The notes under the pieces are model-generated. The model was not told the origin of the DNA. It did no database searches and saw only the letters and a list, made by a program, of their open reading frames with translations. 64,000 nucleotides of DNA from Furcasterigmium furcatum (taxonomy: Eukaryota; Ascomycota; Sordariomycetes; Glomerellales; Plectosphaerellaceae). The position numbers were made by a program, and so were the translations under genes. Each line of letters starts with the position of its first letter. Positions within the stretch are counted from its first letter, which is position 1. Below are positions 1 to 10,792 of the stretch, piece by piece. Where the stretch lies: positions 5,848,978 to 5,912,977 of the forward strand of contig BCIA01000001.1 of NCBI GenBank assembly GCA_001599815.1. Reading direction: 5' to 3'.

Positions 1-592
1 GTCTGAGATTCCTGCGAGCTTAATTTTTGCTGACTCGACCGCAGTCATATCCTGCAGCACCGCTCTCTTCCTCAGCGGCTATGTCATCCAGCAGCGAACC
101 GTCAGCCAGCTGCGCGCTGCCATAAAGCAAGCCGAGCTCTACCCCTCGCCCAAACCGCACCTCCCCGACCGCTTCCGATCGACAACGACCGAGCTCGAAG
201 ACGGCACGATCGTCGTCGTCGAGTCCCAGGCACAGGCGGATGCGAAGCAGCGAGAACCCCAGATCGTCGAGATCAAGCCCTCGGTGCCAAAGGGCCCAGA
301 TGCGCAGAAGATCATGCTTGGCGGCGTGAAGCAGGACGAGCTGCAGGTGGGCCCGCGCTTTGAGCTGGAGAAGGAGCTGCGCCAGCGCATCCTGGACGAT
401 GAGGCGAGCGCAGAGTCCGAGAGGGAGAAGAATGTGCGACGACTGTCGGAGAAGAACCAGTTGAACCCGGACCCCGAGGCCGAGGACCAGAAGCCGATCA
501 GTCGAGCGGAGCGGCGCAAACTGATCAAGCAGGAGATCAAGAGGCTGTCGTATGACGAGGAGCCGGTGTACTACCAGCGGCGGTTGTATTGA
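1..592 (+). CDS. 3' part of an uncharacterised membrane-protein gene (5' end outside window)
   Basis: The frame ending at the TGA at 590-592 is open back to the window edge. The last exon most likely begins at about base 45, because the bases before it hold a fungal branch point (GCTGAC) followed by CGACCGCAG. The visible part starts with a hydrophobic stretch (about bases 47-85, ISCSTALFLSGYVI) that could be a single membrane helix. It continues into a charged, Glu/Lys/Arg-rich region with helical heptad-like spacing and ends in VYYQRRLY. I do not recognise the family. The hydrophobic N-terminal segment followed by a soluble charged tail would fit a small organelle-membrane protein, but that is inference. 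It converges with the NC2-beta gene on the other strand. Confidence 0.65.
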   Translation, partial: SEIPASLIFADSTAVISCSTALFLSGYVIQQRTVSQLRAAIKQAELYPSPKPHLPDRFRSTTTELEDGTIVVVESQAQADAKQREPQIVEIKPSVPKGPDAQKIMLGGVKQDELQVGPRFELEKELRQRILDDEASAESEREKNVRRLSEKNQLNPDPEAEDQKPISRAERRKLIKQEIKRLSYDEEPVYYQRRLY

Positions 593-970
593 TGGGGTGG
601 TCTGGGGTTGTAGGACTATTGGAGGGAAGGGATGGATGGGACGATTTTCACGTACTATATGGGCCTGCTCGTCTGGCGTTTTGATTTTGGAAACCGAGCT
701 TCAGGATAGCCGGCATGACTTGGACACGCCTTGGAATACACATGATTTTGGCTGCAAGGCTGGGTCACCGATATGGCTTCCTCGTGACGGGAAGCCATGG
801 AATCCATCACTTTGGCGCAACACAGTTCGCAGAGAAAGAGTCGGATGGCGACTCGCATCATGTTAGATCCCACCCAGAACGCTAAACGCCGAGAATACTA
901 AGCCAACCTCAAGTCATCATCATCATGCCCGCCCGACGCCCGACGGGCGTGCGCCGCTCCGCACTTGGAT
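593..970. other. intergenic, convergent 3' flanks
   Basis: This is the space between two convergent genes. I see no ORF with coding character and no RNA gene. It presumably holds both 3' UTRs and polyadenylation sites. Confidence 0.6.
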
Positions 971-1965
971 TCACGCGTTACGCTTAGCGGCGTCGGCAAA
1001 TGCCTCTTGTTGCATCCTCTCCAGCTCCTCCATCGAGATGGCGCTGTTCGCAAACTTGTTTGACTTCTTCTCGCGACCCTAGGAGGAGTTAGCACAAAGT
1101 AGATGAGGGCTGCGCGGCAGGGACTGACCTTCTGGACTTCCTTGTGCTCTGCGGCCGCCTCGAGAACGGCGGGGACGTAGTCGGAGAAGCCGAGCTGCTC
1201 GAGGGCCTTGGTAATGTGGTCGCAGGCGATCGTCTTCTTGGCTTCCTTCTCGGAGATCTCGTTGGCTTCAGAGGAGATCAGGGTGATGAACTCGACACAG
1301 CATTCTATGAGCAGGTCCCTCGCTTCCTTGGAGAACGCAACACCCGCTGAGGGTGGGAGGATCTCGGTCACGATCTTCTGGACAGTGGCTGGGATATTTT
1401 GTCAGTCATGATGATGCAACGTGAGAGGGGTACGTAGGAGTTACTCACCCTTGGGCAGAGAGAGGTCGTCGTTGCCTGGGGAAGAATCTCAGTTAGCAAA
1501 GGTTCGAGATGACAGGCAGTGAACCACAAGAGCAGTACTCAGGCCGTCATGCTTATCCCAGAAAGCGGCAGTTTTGCCTTTGACCATCTTGAAGGACAAG
1601 AAGGAGCAGTGTTGGGACGTGTGCAGGCGGCTTGGGAGATGGGTATGATATCCGCGAAGCAAGGTGCTAGGAGAGTGAAGACGTTGTCTGGGAGGAGGCA
1701 GAGATGGTTGAGATGACGGGAAAAGCAGTGGAGATGCGCTACCAAGCAAATTTACGTGAACAGTCAAACGCTGGAAGCTGGGACCGGCGCCAAAAGGCTC
1801 CAAGATGTGAGAAGGCACCCCTCATTGCTCCTGCCGGACCCCACGACTTTTGCTCGCAAACAAAGACATCCATGCGCAAGGTTCGTTCAACATGACGAAA
1901 TCAAAAGATACGAGCCACAGGAAGAAATGCCACGGATACTTGCCTCCAAACTCGTGATCCGACAT
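971..1965 (-). CDS. NCB2: NC2-beta / Dr1-like TBP-binding transcriptional repressor subunit
   Basis: Exons on the minus strand are 1965-1944, 1475-1449, 1388-1129 and 1078-971 (417 bases, 138 aa). The protein begins MSDHEFGGNDDLSLPKATV and has a histone fold at about residues 11-90, with the family-typical stretches LISSEANEISEKEAKKTI and DHITKALEQLGF. A short charged C-terminal helix (EELERMQQEAF) follows. Dr1/NC2-beta pairs with NC2-alpha through histone folds and binds TBP on promoter DNA, blocking TFIIA/TFIIB entry; it acts in the nucleus. The first intron (1943-1476) is long for a fungus and starts with GC instead of GT (G|GCAAGT), which is the only choice that keeps GGA-GGC-AAC-GAC in frame. 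The length matches fungal orthologues. The ATG at 1963-1965 is the first in frame. Confidence 0.93.
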
Positions 1966-2463
1966 GGTGCAGGTCTCAAATGCGATGGATATGGTTGAGG
2001 GTATCGCGTTATCGAGAGATCGTGGGTGTGTGAGTATATCGACACAGCTGAACGGTTGATTTGGCTTCTGAGATTGTCGTGTATTGTGACTCGGATCTGT
2101 CCAAAATTTCGAAAGATGTTGTTTTGAATCTGGACGTGGAAGGTGTTTGCTTTAAGGAATCTTCGAGTCAAGTCGGCAACTGCCTGATGAAAGACACTTG
2201 GACGGGATGGAGTCTTTGAGCGCGGATGAGGCTGGCTTAAGTAATTGAATGGAGTCCAGCAAGCAACACCGCCGCCTTTCATTTTCTCAGGGAGCACCGC
2301 GTCAGTGGGGCCCCCACATCAAACGCACGGGCCAACAGCCCGGACGCCTTTAAAAATTTCCAGAGCTTGAAATTTCTCGAGAGCTTTCCCTCTACACAAC
2401 ATTCCTACAACACTCCTTTTCTTCCAACTTCTGCCCGTCCCGGGCAGTTGCACCGCCGCAGCG
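1966..2463. promoter_or_regulatory. head-to-head intergenic region / probable bidirectional promoter
   Basis: This lies between the NC2-beta start on the minus strand and an ATG at 2464 on the plus strand. It contains an A/T-rich element at about 2349-2360 (TTTAAAAATTTC) followed by a CT-rich, ACA-containing stretch (2390-2445) typical of fungal transcription start zones and leaders for a plus-strand transcript. Confidence 0.4.
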
Positions 2464-3160
2464 ATGTCTCTTCCATTTGAAGAGGTGTATTACGCTGCGG
2501 CGGATTGTCAATGGTAAGCTTTTCTTGTTGCTCTCCCCCCCCTTGTGACTATGATGAGTTTGTTGTCGCCCCAGACTTACGAGGAATACCTCGATGGTGA
2601 TTGACCTTTTTGTCCAAGCCAAACGGACGTAGCTGAACAGCCACAATTGTCAAATTCTGCTTTGAAACTGCCTTTGCTGCTTCGTTTGCTGACTTGACTT
2701 GCAGAAAACGTGAGTACAGCGACGGCGCAACCACATCGCATGTTCCTTCCGGGCTTCTATGATGCCAAAGCAAAGTACTATCAAATACCGACACCTCAAG
2801 ACGGAGACATTTCGCACTGAGCGCCTTCCTCATGCCTGCGCTACATCGGACAGTCGTTGGGGGATGACGGGCTGACATGCCTGGCAGCCTAGGCTCAATT
2901 GTTCCCGAGGATCCTCGTTTCGGGAGGGAAGGGCCCAGATGCAGCGACTTGGCTGCTCTGGGTCCTTGTCCACGGTAAGGTAAGGCAGCTCGACTTTTTT
3001 TACTTTCTCTTTCAAGCACATTGCAGTGATGAAGAAACATATTCCATGCTAATCCTGAATACACTATGTGGATTAACATATGAGCTTTTCATCTTTCGAC
3101 TGATTGCAATTCCTTCTTATTCTTCTATCAAAGCCAGTTCCTCTGCGAATCATCGCTAAC
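2464..3160 (+). other. unresolved spliced transcription unit, possible small gene
   Basis: A promoter-like leader is followed by ATG at 2464 (MSLPFEEVYYAAADCQ) and a good donor (GTAAGC) at 2514. Further plausible splice signals follow: an acceptor after CGCCCCAG (about 2574), an acceptor with branch point GCTGAC before 2704, a second GCTGAC...GGCAG acceptor before 2888, and a donor GTAAGG at about 2976. I could not chain these into one open frame: the simplest join after 2513 gives an immediate stop. It may be a small multi-exon protein gene whose exons I mis-placed, or a spliced non-coding transcript. No family is recognised. Confidence 0.3.
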
Positions 3161-3180
3161 ATCCCTGGCAATAGTGTCTA

Positions 3181-4102
3181 CTACGCGTCCTGGCGGTACG
3201 CGACCAGCTCCGGTCCATCCCAGCTGGGTCTCGTCAGTGGTGTTCGTGTTCGTGTGTTCACGTAAAGGGACGTACTTGAAGTATTTGCCGCTGAGGCTGG
3301 CCTCGGGGCGCGTCACGAAGCCGGAGATGACGGCGGCGGGCTGTTCCGGCTGGACGAGCTCTCCCGTCTCGTGAGCAGAGATGAAAGATGCGTGGTCCTT
3401 CTCGGCCATGGCTTCCTTGCCGGACTCGCGGATCAGCTTTTGCATGTCTGTATCCACCCTGCCGGGTGCCATGGCGATGCTCGTAATTTCGGGCACTTCC
3501 ACCGCCAAGTGGGCGATGATGTGGTTGGCAGCCGCCTTGCCGGAGCCATAGGCTCCCCAGGCAGTGTACGCTCCCCTAGCAGCGCCGGACGATACCCAGA
3601 CGACACTGCCCTTGGATTTCCTCAACTCGGGGATGGTTGCTTTAATCTACCGGTTGTCAGTGTGCCGATGCCTAATATGAATGAGAAAGTTCTGTTCCCA
3701 CCAATGCAAGTCCGCTAAACACATTGATGTCGTAGTGAGTCTTCCACTCCTCAATGGATGCGTTCTCAAGGCGGGCGATGGGCGAGAGGACGCCATGGTT
3801 GATCACAAGGCCATCAAGGCTTCCGAATGACTTCACAGCCAGCTCGACAAGCTTCGACGCAGTCTTTTTGCAGCCATCAGCGCACGCCTGAAATAATGCT
3901 GGAGGAGAGCTCCCACCTCGAAGTTACCCAGGTCGCCCGCGAGATATTCAACCCGCTTGGGATAAGAGGCCTTCAGAGCCTCAAGCTGCTCAGTTGACCG
4001 GGCCGCAAGCACGACGTTGGACGAGCCGTTCAGCAGGTGCTTGGCGATGGCAAGGCCGACGCCGCGGCTGGCCCCTGTGACAATGATGGTCTTGGAAGAC
4101 AT
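3181..4102 (-). CDS. short-chain dehydrogenase/reductase (Irc24/benzil-reductase-like)
   Basis: Exons are 4102-3917, 3887-3702, 3646-3276 and 3223-3181, giving 261 aa. It is a classical SDR: NADP(H)-binding TGASRGVG at residues 9-16, an NHG (in place of NAG) at 92-94, the catalytic serine region VSSG at about 142-145, and Y157-x3-K161 (YGSGK). The C-terminus ends WDGPELVAYR-QDA. This is reached only with the last intron (3275-3224; donor GTACGT, branch CTGAC, acceptor CCCAG). Reading through that donor gives an unrelated tail, so automated gene models may get this end wrong. The closest characterised relatives are the yeast Irc24/YIR036C type cytosolic carbonyl reductases; the substrate is unknown. 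It is head to head with the FAD oxidoreductase at 4777. Confidence 0.88.
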
Positions 4103-4776
4103 GGTGGTCGATGCAAGCTTCTGATTTGCGGGCGGGAGGTGGTTTCAAGTCGCACAACAGCAGATGTAATTTAAGGAGGAAATGTTTCTTATGATGCGGG
4201 ATTCATGGCGGTTGAAGCCGGCTCTAGGGCTCCGGTTTAGGAGCTGGTCGCAGACTTATTAAGCAAGGAGACCCATTTGATGGATCCATCCTCTTTCAGT
4301 TGACACACATCATCACGTTTGGAGTGGAGGCCCAGCTACGAGTTGTGGATTGTGTTCGTGATGCTTCTCTGCGCCTTGCTGTGCTCTGTGCCGAAAGAGC
4401 TGGATGTGGGAGGTGAGTGGCTTGTGGCGGTGTGAGGGGCATGAGGGTCGCAAAAACCATGGCTGGCCGATACTTGGTACTTGCTCGGAGTCGATTAGAT
4501 AGCCCTTGGAATCGCTTCTAGTTCAGCAAGAGGCTATTTAGATAACTGAAATTAAGCGGTAGGTTGTCTCGATTGTCTGAGGCTTGAACTGAAGTCGGGT
4601 CGACGTGGTCGTCCCGAGGGTAATCATCCTCCCTGCAACCTTTAGATGGGTTCGATGTCCCTGGGATCTTGAAGTATGATGACGAAATGCATACATCTCA
4701 CTCGTCACTAGCAAAGTATGAGAAGCCTCTCTTCCACCACTGACTTGACAGCCCGTCTCTCGTTTGTCTGATTAAC
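4103..4776. promoter_or_regulatory. shared upstream region of two divergent oxidoreductase genes
   Basis: This 674-base stretch separates the start codons of the SDR (minus) and the FAD oxidoreductase (plus). I see no coding ORF in it. It must hold both promoters, so co-regulation is possible but not shown. Confidence 0.5.
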
Positions 4777-6016
4777 ATGGACTCTACATTCGTTCTTGGC
4801 TCCGGCATCATCGGCATCGCGACTGCCTACTACTTGTCTGATCACCAGCCTCCCTCGTCTATTCACGTCGTTGAGCCCTGTCCAGAACTGTTTGCCTCAG
4901 CATCGGGCTTTGCTGGCGGCTTCTTGGCCAAAGACTGGTTCGCTCCAGAGAGCGCATCTCTCGGGGAACTGAGCTTTGCACAGCACCGGAAGCTGGCCGA
5001 TGAGAACGACGGGAGAACACGATGGGGGTATTCGGAAAGCAGATCGTTCAGCCACACGCCGAAGCCTGGGACAACGGGTGCGACAGTAGGCGATGGGGAT
5101 CTTGAGGCAGATGATGGGCCGAGATGGCTGCGTCGCGAGCAGGGCGACGATGCCCAGCTTCTCTCCGATGAAACAGCACAGGTGTAAGTGTTCACGCCCC
5201 AACCTTACTTCCAACGTCTGACATACGACCAGCGTACCACTCCAACTATGCCGGTTCCTCCTCGACGCCTGTCTCGCACGAGGCGTCCAGCTTCACCACC
5301 CCGCCGTGGCTCTCTCCGTCCGCACAGACGCTGTCCATGGCGAGCTCTCGAGTATCCGCATTGCGCACACCGTCTCGTCAACAGAGACGGACTTCCCCTG
5401 CACGCGCATCCTCATAGCCGCTGGCGCCTGGTCACCTCGCGTCTTTGCCTCTCTGTTCCCCCACGCCGCGACAGAGATCCCCATCGGGAGCCTGGCGGGA
5501 TACTCCCTCGCATTCCGCTCACCATTCCCAGACGACCCCTGCTTCTCCGTCTTCAGCAGTGGCACAAATGGACTGTCTCCCGAGATCTTCTCGCGCGCCG
5601 ACGGGAGCATTTACGTCGCGGGGGTGAACTCCTCGGCAGAGTTGCCAACGCTGCCGACTGGGGCGCGCATTGCACCTGACAAGATCCAAGAGCTTAGGCG
5701 CGTGGCAAGACAGCTCGTCTGGCAGGGAAAGGAAACGGAGGACGAATATGCCGAGATCAACAATACGAGGGAGGGGCTCTGCTTCCGACCAGTGACTCAT
5801 CGCGGCGTGCCCCTCGTGTGTAGACTCGGGGATGAGCTTCTCGGGCCCGGCGTGTCGACAAGGCCCGGCGCCGATGGCGGAGTGTACGTTGCGGCTGGAC
5901 ACGGGCCGTGGGGCATCTCCCTTGCGCCTGGGACTGGGATGGTCATGGCTGAGATGATGCAGGGAAGGTCACTGAGTGCGGATGTAAGCGGGTTGAAGAT
6001 GAACCAGTCACGGTAG
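4777..6016 (+). CDS. FAD-dependent oxidoreductase, DAO family (Tda3-like)
   Basis: Two exons, 4777-5183 and 5233-6016, give 396 aa. The donor is GTAAGT at 5184 and the acceptor ACCAG, with branch-point-like CTGAC at 5218-5222. The N-terminus is a Rossmann dinucleotide fold with GSGIIG at residues 8-13 followed by helix IATAYYLS and an acidic residue in the next strand (VVEP). Near the C-terminus (about 354-376) is the FAD-binding YVAAGHGPWG segment typical of the D-amino-acid-oxidase/glycine-oxidase superfamily. Length and layout fit the fungal Tda3-like group. Members oxidise secondary or primary amines, but the substrate here is unknown. The C-terminus (MNQSR) has no peroxisomal SKL-type signal. 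Confidence 0.85.
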
Positions 6017-6531
6017 CAGGTCATTCGATCGGTCGGGAAGTTGGTGGCTTCCATCAATGAGGGTCGGAATCTACCTTGAAGACATGCCCGATCTAGGTAC
6101 ATACGAAGGTACATTGTCGCTCAGATGGGTCTTCCTTAGAGCTACTACAACTCAACCCATCAGGCCTGATGATTATCTCGAGCTCAAAAAGCGCTCATAT
6201 TGAGTTCCCGAAGCAGAGACAGAAGTCATCTGGGTCCTTTCTGAGGCTCGATCAGCTGCACTCTGGCCGTCGTGGTTGTACCCCGTTGGTGGTCATCGGG
6301 TCATCTGCTCCAGTGGGGGTGGGGAGCTTGGACCTCGATGCGGGCCGCCGGCACCCATGACGTCCACGGCAGTACACCTCATGCAGGAACCTGGAGGGCC
6401 TGGAGGCGCCACGCACGGCAGGTGCGACTCAATCAACACCACAGCTCGGGTGGCTTCCCCCGAGTCCCTCACACTCACCCTCTCCCAACAACCAACAACG
6501 CAGACTTTGTTGTTGGCAAAACATCAGCACC
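6017..6531. other. intergenic; upstream region of the phosphoesterase gene
   Basis: No coding ORF is seen. The last 60 bases before the ATG at 6532 are rich in CA and CT (CCAACAACCAACAACG-like), as in fungal 5' leaders. Confidence 0.5.
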
Positions 6532-8385
6532 ATGCATCTCTCCATCACAGTCCTGTCCGGCGCCCTTTGGACAGCCGTTCGCGCGTCCCAGCCAGGAGCT
6601 GCGGAACCGGTCGCGGCGCCTGTCCGGGACCTGACCTGGGGCAAGCTCAACTTCTTGCACACAACAGACACCCACGGCTGGCTCGGCGGCCATCTGCTCG
6701 AGCCCCAGTACTCGGCCGACTGGGGCGACTACATCTCCTTCGCGAAGCACATGCGCAAGAAGGCCGACGACAACGGCGTCGACCTGCTGGTCATCGACAC
6801 CGGCGACCGAGTCGAGGGCAACGGCCTCTACGATGCCTCCAACCCCAAGGGTCTCTTCACCTACGACATCTTCGCCGCACAGAACGTCGACTTGCTGTGC
6901 ACGGGCAACCACGAGCTCTACAAGGCGTCTACGGCCGACCGCGAGCACAACACCATGGTGCCTTCTCTCCGGGAGAGCTACGTCGCATCGAACCTAGACT
7001 ACTACGATGAGAGGACGGGGGTCTTCGTGCCCCTTGCCCAGAGATACAAGAAGTTCAAGACGAAGAACCAGGGCTTCGAGATCATCTCGTTCGGTTTCCT
7101 ATTCGACTTCACCATGAACGCCAACAATACCCGCGTGCAGCCCGTCGAGGAGGCCATCAAGGAAGACTGGTTCAAGAAGGTCCTTCGCGAGGAGAATCCC
7201 GATGTCTTCATCGTTGTTGGCCATGTCGGCCTCCGCATGCCCGAATACAAGGCCGTCTTCGAGGCCATCCGCAAGGCCAAGTGGTTCACCCCGATTCTCT
7301 TCTTTGGCGGACACGCTCATGTCCGGGACGCTCGCAAGTTCGACGACAAGGCTTTTGCGATGGCTAGTGGCCGCTACGGCGAGACCATTGGCTGGGCTTC
7401 TGTCGATGGCATCAAGAAGAAGAAGAAGGACGACAAGAGAGATGACCAAGTCTCTGCTGAAGCATCCGTCTCCTTCTCGAGGAAGTACATCGACACGAAC
7501 CTCTATGGCCTGCATTACCACACCGGCACGAACGAGACGACCTTTGACACGGACGAAGGCACTCAGGTTAGCAAGATGATTGCGAGGGCCCGAAAGGCCA
7601 TGGGCTTGGATGATCAGTACGGCTGCGCTCCACGGGATCTCTGGATGAGCAGGTCTGAGTATCCCGGCAACAGCAGCATCTACACCTGGCTTGAGCAAGA
7701 GGTCCTGCCCGACGCCATCGTCCGCAAGGACAGGAAGGACAAGCCCCGCCTGGCCATCGCCAACACCGGTACTGTGCGGTTCGACATTTTCAAGGGCGCA
7801 TTCACCAAGGACAGCACCTACATTGTGTCTCCCTTCACTAGCAAGTTCAGATACGTCCCTGACGTACCGTACAAGGTCGCCAGGAAGGTCATCCAGCTGC
7901 TGAACCAGGGCGGACCCATTTTTGATTCTTCAGTCATGGACACCCGGTTCATGAACCTCCCGGAAGCCATGGCCTCGAAAGACCTCTCGGCCTCGAACAG
8001 CGAAGCCGACGAGCGCAGCCCTTACGTTGCTGGCGACCCCCAGCAGCACCCCATGGGTGTTGATGTGACGACGAACAAGCCCGATCTGATCAGCGGATAC
8101 ACCACAAAGGATGACCTCGGCACCGACGGCGACGACACGGAACACACTCCTCTCAAGTTCTATTCTGTGCCCAACTGTGTTCAGGCCGAGATCGACTTCC
8201 CCGCAGAGGGTGAACCGGAGAGTGTCGATCTTGTTTTCCTGGACTTCATCCAGCAATGGGTCTTGATCGCGCTGAAGTTCAGCGGCGGCGACTACAGTGA
8301 CAAGGACGTGGATCAGTGGGACGACGAGACACTCACATATAAGCTGGGGAAGTGGATTTCAGAGAACTGGAAGGGCGACTGCTAA
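6532..8385 (+). CDS. secreted calcineurin-like phosphoesterase / 5'-nucleotidase-like (Smn1/YHR202W type)
   Basis: A single exon encodes 617 aa. An N-terminal signal peptide (about residues 1-19) precedes a metallophosphoesterase domain with the metal-binding motifs in order: DTH (46-48), DTGD (89-92), GNHE (125-128), GHVG and GGHAHVRD (about 225-265). The C-terminal half resembles the 5'-nucleotidase C-terminal domain, with IANTGTVRFD likely contributing to substrate binding. Several N-x-S/T sites agree with passage through the secretory route. The family hydrolyses phosphomonoesters of nucleotides or related compounds in the vacuole or outside the cell; the exact substrate is unknown. A lysine-rich insert (KKKKKDDKR, about 294-303) interrupts the domain junction. 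Confidence 0.88.
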   Translation: MHLSITVLSGALWTAVRASQPGAAEPVAAPVRDLTWGKLNFLHTTDTHGWLGGHLLEPQYSADWGDYISFAKHMRKKADDNGVDLLVIDTGDRVEGNGLYDASNPKGLFTYDIFAAQNVDLLCTGNHELYKASTADREHNTMVPSLRESYVASNLDYYDERTGVFVPLAQRYKKFKTKNQGFEIISFGFLFDFTMNANNTRVQPVEEAIKEDWFKKVLREENPDVFIVVGHVGLRMPEYKAVFEAIRKAKWFTPILFFGGHAHVRDARKFDDKAFAMASGRYGETIGWASVDGIKKKKKDDKRDDQVSAEASVSFSRKYIDTNLYGLHYHTGTNETTFDTDEGTQVSKMIARARKAMGLDDQYGCAPRDLWMSRSEYPGNSSIYTWLEQEVLPDAIVRKDRKDKPRLAIANTGTVRFDIFKGAFTKDSTYIVSPFTSKFRYVPDVPYKVARKVIQLLNQGGPIFDSSVMDTRFMNLPEAMASKDLSASNSEADERSPYVAGDPQQHPMGVDVTTNKPDLISGYTTKDDLGTDGDDTEHTPLKFYSVPNCVQAEIDFPAEGEPESVDLVFLDFIQQWVLIALKFSGGDYSDKDVDQWDDETLTYKLGKWISENWKGDC

Positions 8386-10792
8386 ATAATGCGCGCCCGA
8401 GATCCCACTTTTGCATTTAGAATGTCGCATTTTGGTTCGCCAGACTGATTTCCTCTAGATTTGTCTCTGGACGACATTTCACTTTTTTGGCGTTGGTGTT
8501 CGGCTGGATTGGGAGGATGGGCGCCTTTATCACCGATGAGGGCATCGGACACGAATCAGTGGTCCATCGTTGGGATGGATGCGTCGCATACATGCATTCA
8601 AGAGTTCATGAAATATACAAATTTGTCCTCTTCGACCTCGCTCTCGACCTCGGACCACATTACCCGGTTACATCGATGATACCCAAGAACTGCACCGCCA
8701 GGTGGCGGGTCACCTGAGGCTGAAGCGCGTCCCCTGGTCGGATTCAGGGAGAGGACCGGCGCGCGGGACTGAAGGGAACCAGAAGGCCGGGTCGTTCCAT
8801 CTGTGCCCCATCTCCATAATGGCCAGGGACTTACATACCTAGCTGGAGTGTCTAGCTTCAAGCGGCGATGAAGGCGGCGTGCTAACGAAGAGGGACCAGC
8901 TGAAGAGGCCAGCAGGGTGCTACCTGGCGTCGGTCTGTCCGCGGCGGGTTGAACCACCTCGACCGGCCGAGGAAGAAGGACACGGCGACGTCACATCAAA
9001 TACCGCGGCTCTGACGTTGGGCACCATCAACGCTGAGGTCATTGTTCTTACTCGTATTATTGAGATGGGCAAGAGTGCAGAGGAGATCGCCATCGGCGAC
9101 AATTCAAGTCAGCGAATTGGCCCATCAGAGGTGGCCGGGCGCCAGCTCCGGATGGGAGAGCCGGACGGACCAGGGAACTCCGAGTCTTTAGCGCCCCTCC
9201 AGCGCATGTCCTAAACTGGAAATGGGCAAAGACCAGGGGCACGGTATCAGTTAGGACGGGCAGGGGAGCGCGGGCATGGAGCGCGAGCCGTGCTGACGGA
9301 ACCCCTTTTTGGGGGCACGTGTGGGTTGCCCTTGGCGGCGGGCAGCACATCTGCAGTTGCGAGCCAGACCGAACTCGCCTATTGAGCGAGCCCTGTGCAT
9401 GGCAACAAAAGGTTCAGAAGCGTCTCGCAGGACAAGACCGGACAGCGAACTTCAAGAACGAACAGCACCGTGGACGGTACAGACCTCTGCCAGAAAACAG
9501 GCGGCCTTCTCTGGGGGATCGCCCTGCTACCTTGCCTCGTGGCATGGATGGAGTTTGTCACCCCTGTCGCCTCTCAGACTCGCCTTGGCGATGGATGACC
9601 TAGAGGCTAGGGCTGCTGGAAGTTGATTCAGGTCCCTTCGATTTGTCCGCGGTCCTTCAAGTCGTTTCTCGAGTTCAGCAAGCGCTCCTCTCTCGATTCC
9701 CTGGAGTGGAGAGAGGCAGCTGTGGAGGACAACTCTCAAATCCTTCTCATCTGAAGTCTACTCGACGTGCCCGGTGCCGAGGGCTCATGCGCCTGGCATG
9801 GCGGCATGGCTCGGCATGGCATGGCATGGCATGCCTGACCCATTGACCCCCTCCCTCGTCGACGCGACCTGACCGCGCGCGGGGCCACGAAATTAATGGA
9901 TGCGGTGGGTGGCACACTCTGCTTCAGGAGCATGAGGAAATGCTCGCTCATCTCCACAGGAGGGAGTCCCCAGTTGAAGAAAGACGGGACGGCGTTGTTT
10001 CTGTTGTCCTTCTCTGACCTCATCTTCCGATCGAAACATTCTCATGTTCTGTTTCTGGCCCCAGTGGCGGCGTCCTTTTGTTTCCGCGCTTGTTGTCGCC
10101 CGGCTCGATTATTATTAGTTGGTTTCCTTCAGACGGAGAAACCTCCAGAGACCTCCTGTCCAGTGTCACGATCCTGACTGAGCGGCACCCTCGAGATCCA
10201 GTCAGGCCTCTATTTCTCGGTCGCATTCATCCTTCTTTTCTACCTCCCAACCTGCCCACGTATCCTCAGCGCGCCGCCCGAGTGTGGGCTGCTGCCGTCG
10301 ACTTTCCCCACGCAGAGGCCCACGATCGGCCGTCAGAGCACGCGAACCCCTGAGCTACTGCACGCCCATCCGCCCATCCCATCCATTGCTTACCCAGGCG
10401 TCGGAATTTGGAACATCCCTCGCATATTTTCTCTCAAAGGGCGGAGGACAGCGAGCGGGAAAGACATGGTCGTTACAGCTTGAGACCTCGAGTCTGGCGT
10501 CCTCCCTCCCTTGTGCCTGATTTTCGCATGGATCTTGTTGTCTCACAGTTGCTTGTCATTGCGAAGGCGGCGCTTTAACGGCGCGGATCCTCCATACAAC
10601 AGACCTTTCGTGTCACCATCGCATCGCGCCCTCGTCGTCATCTTGACGGAGGACACCCACGCCCGCCCCCCTACTGCTGCCCACGCTCTCCGGGGCACAT
10701 TTCGGTCTTTACCTCCACTGCAGGTCGCCAATCGCTCAATTCGCATCACGCTCTTTACCGGCTAGAGACAGCACGTCTCGCCCGTCGCAAAT
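8386..10792. other. 2.4 kb intergenic region without a supported gene
   Basis: No ORF here has coding character; those present are short and lack the C/G third-position bias of the neighbours. It presumably holds the 3' UTR of the phosphoesterase gene and the promoter and a long leader of the gene at 10793. It includes the GGCAT short tandem repeat at about 9794-9836. Confidence 0.5.
9794..9836. repeat. GGCAT pentanucleotide tandem repeat
   Basis: About seven imperfect copies of GGCAT/GGCATG occur within 43 bases, ending in the palindrome GGCATGCC. It is a simple repeat in non-coding DNA. Confidence 0.8.

Noticed and set aside
6272..7010. ORFs of 120-244 codons overlapping the phosphoesterase start
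   Set aside because: Alternative frames of the leader and first coding part; no domain.
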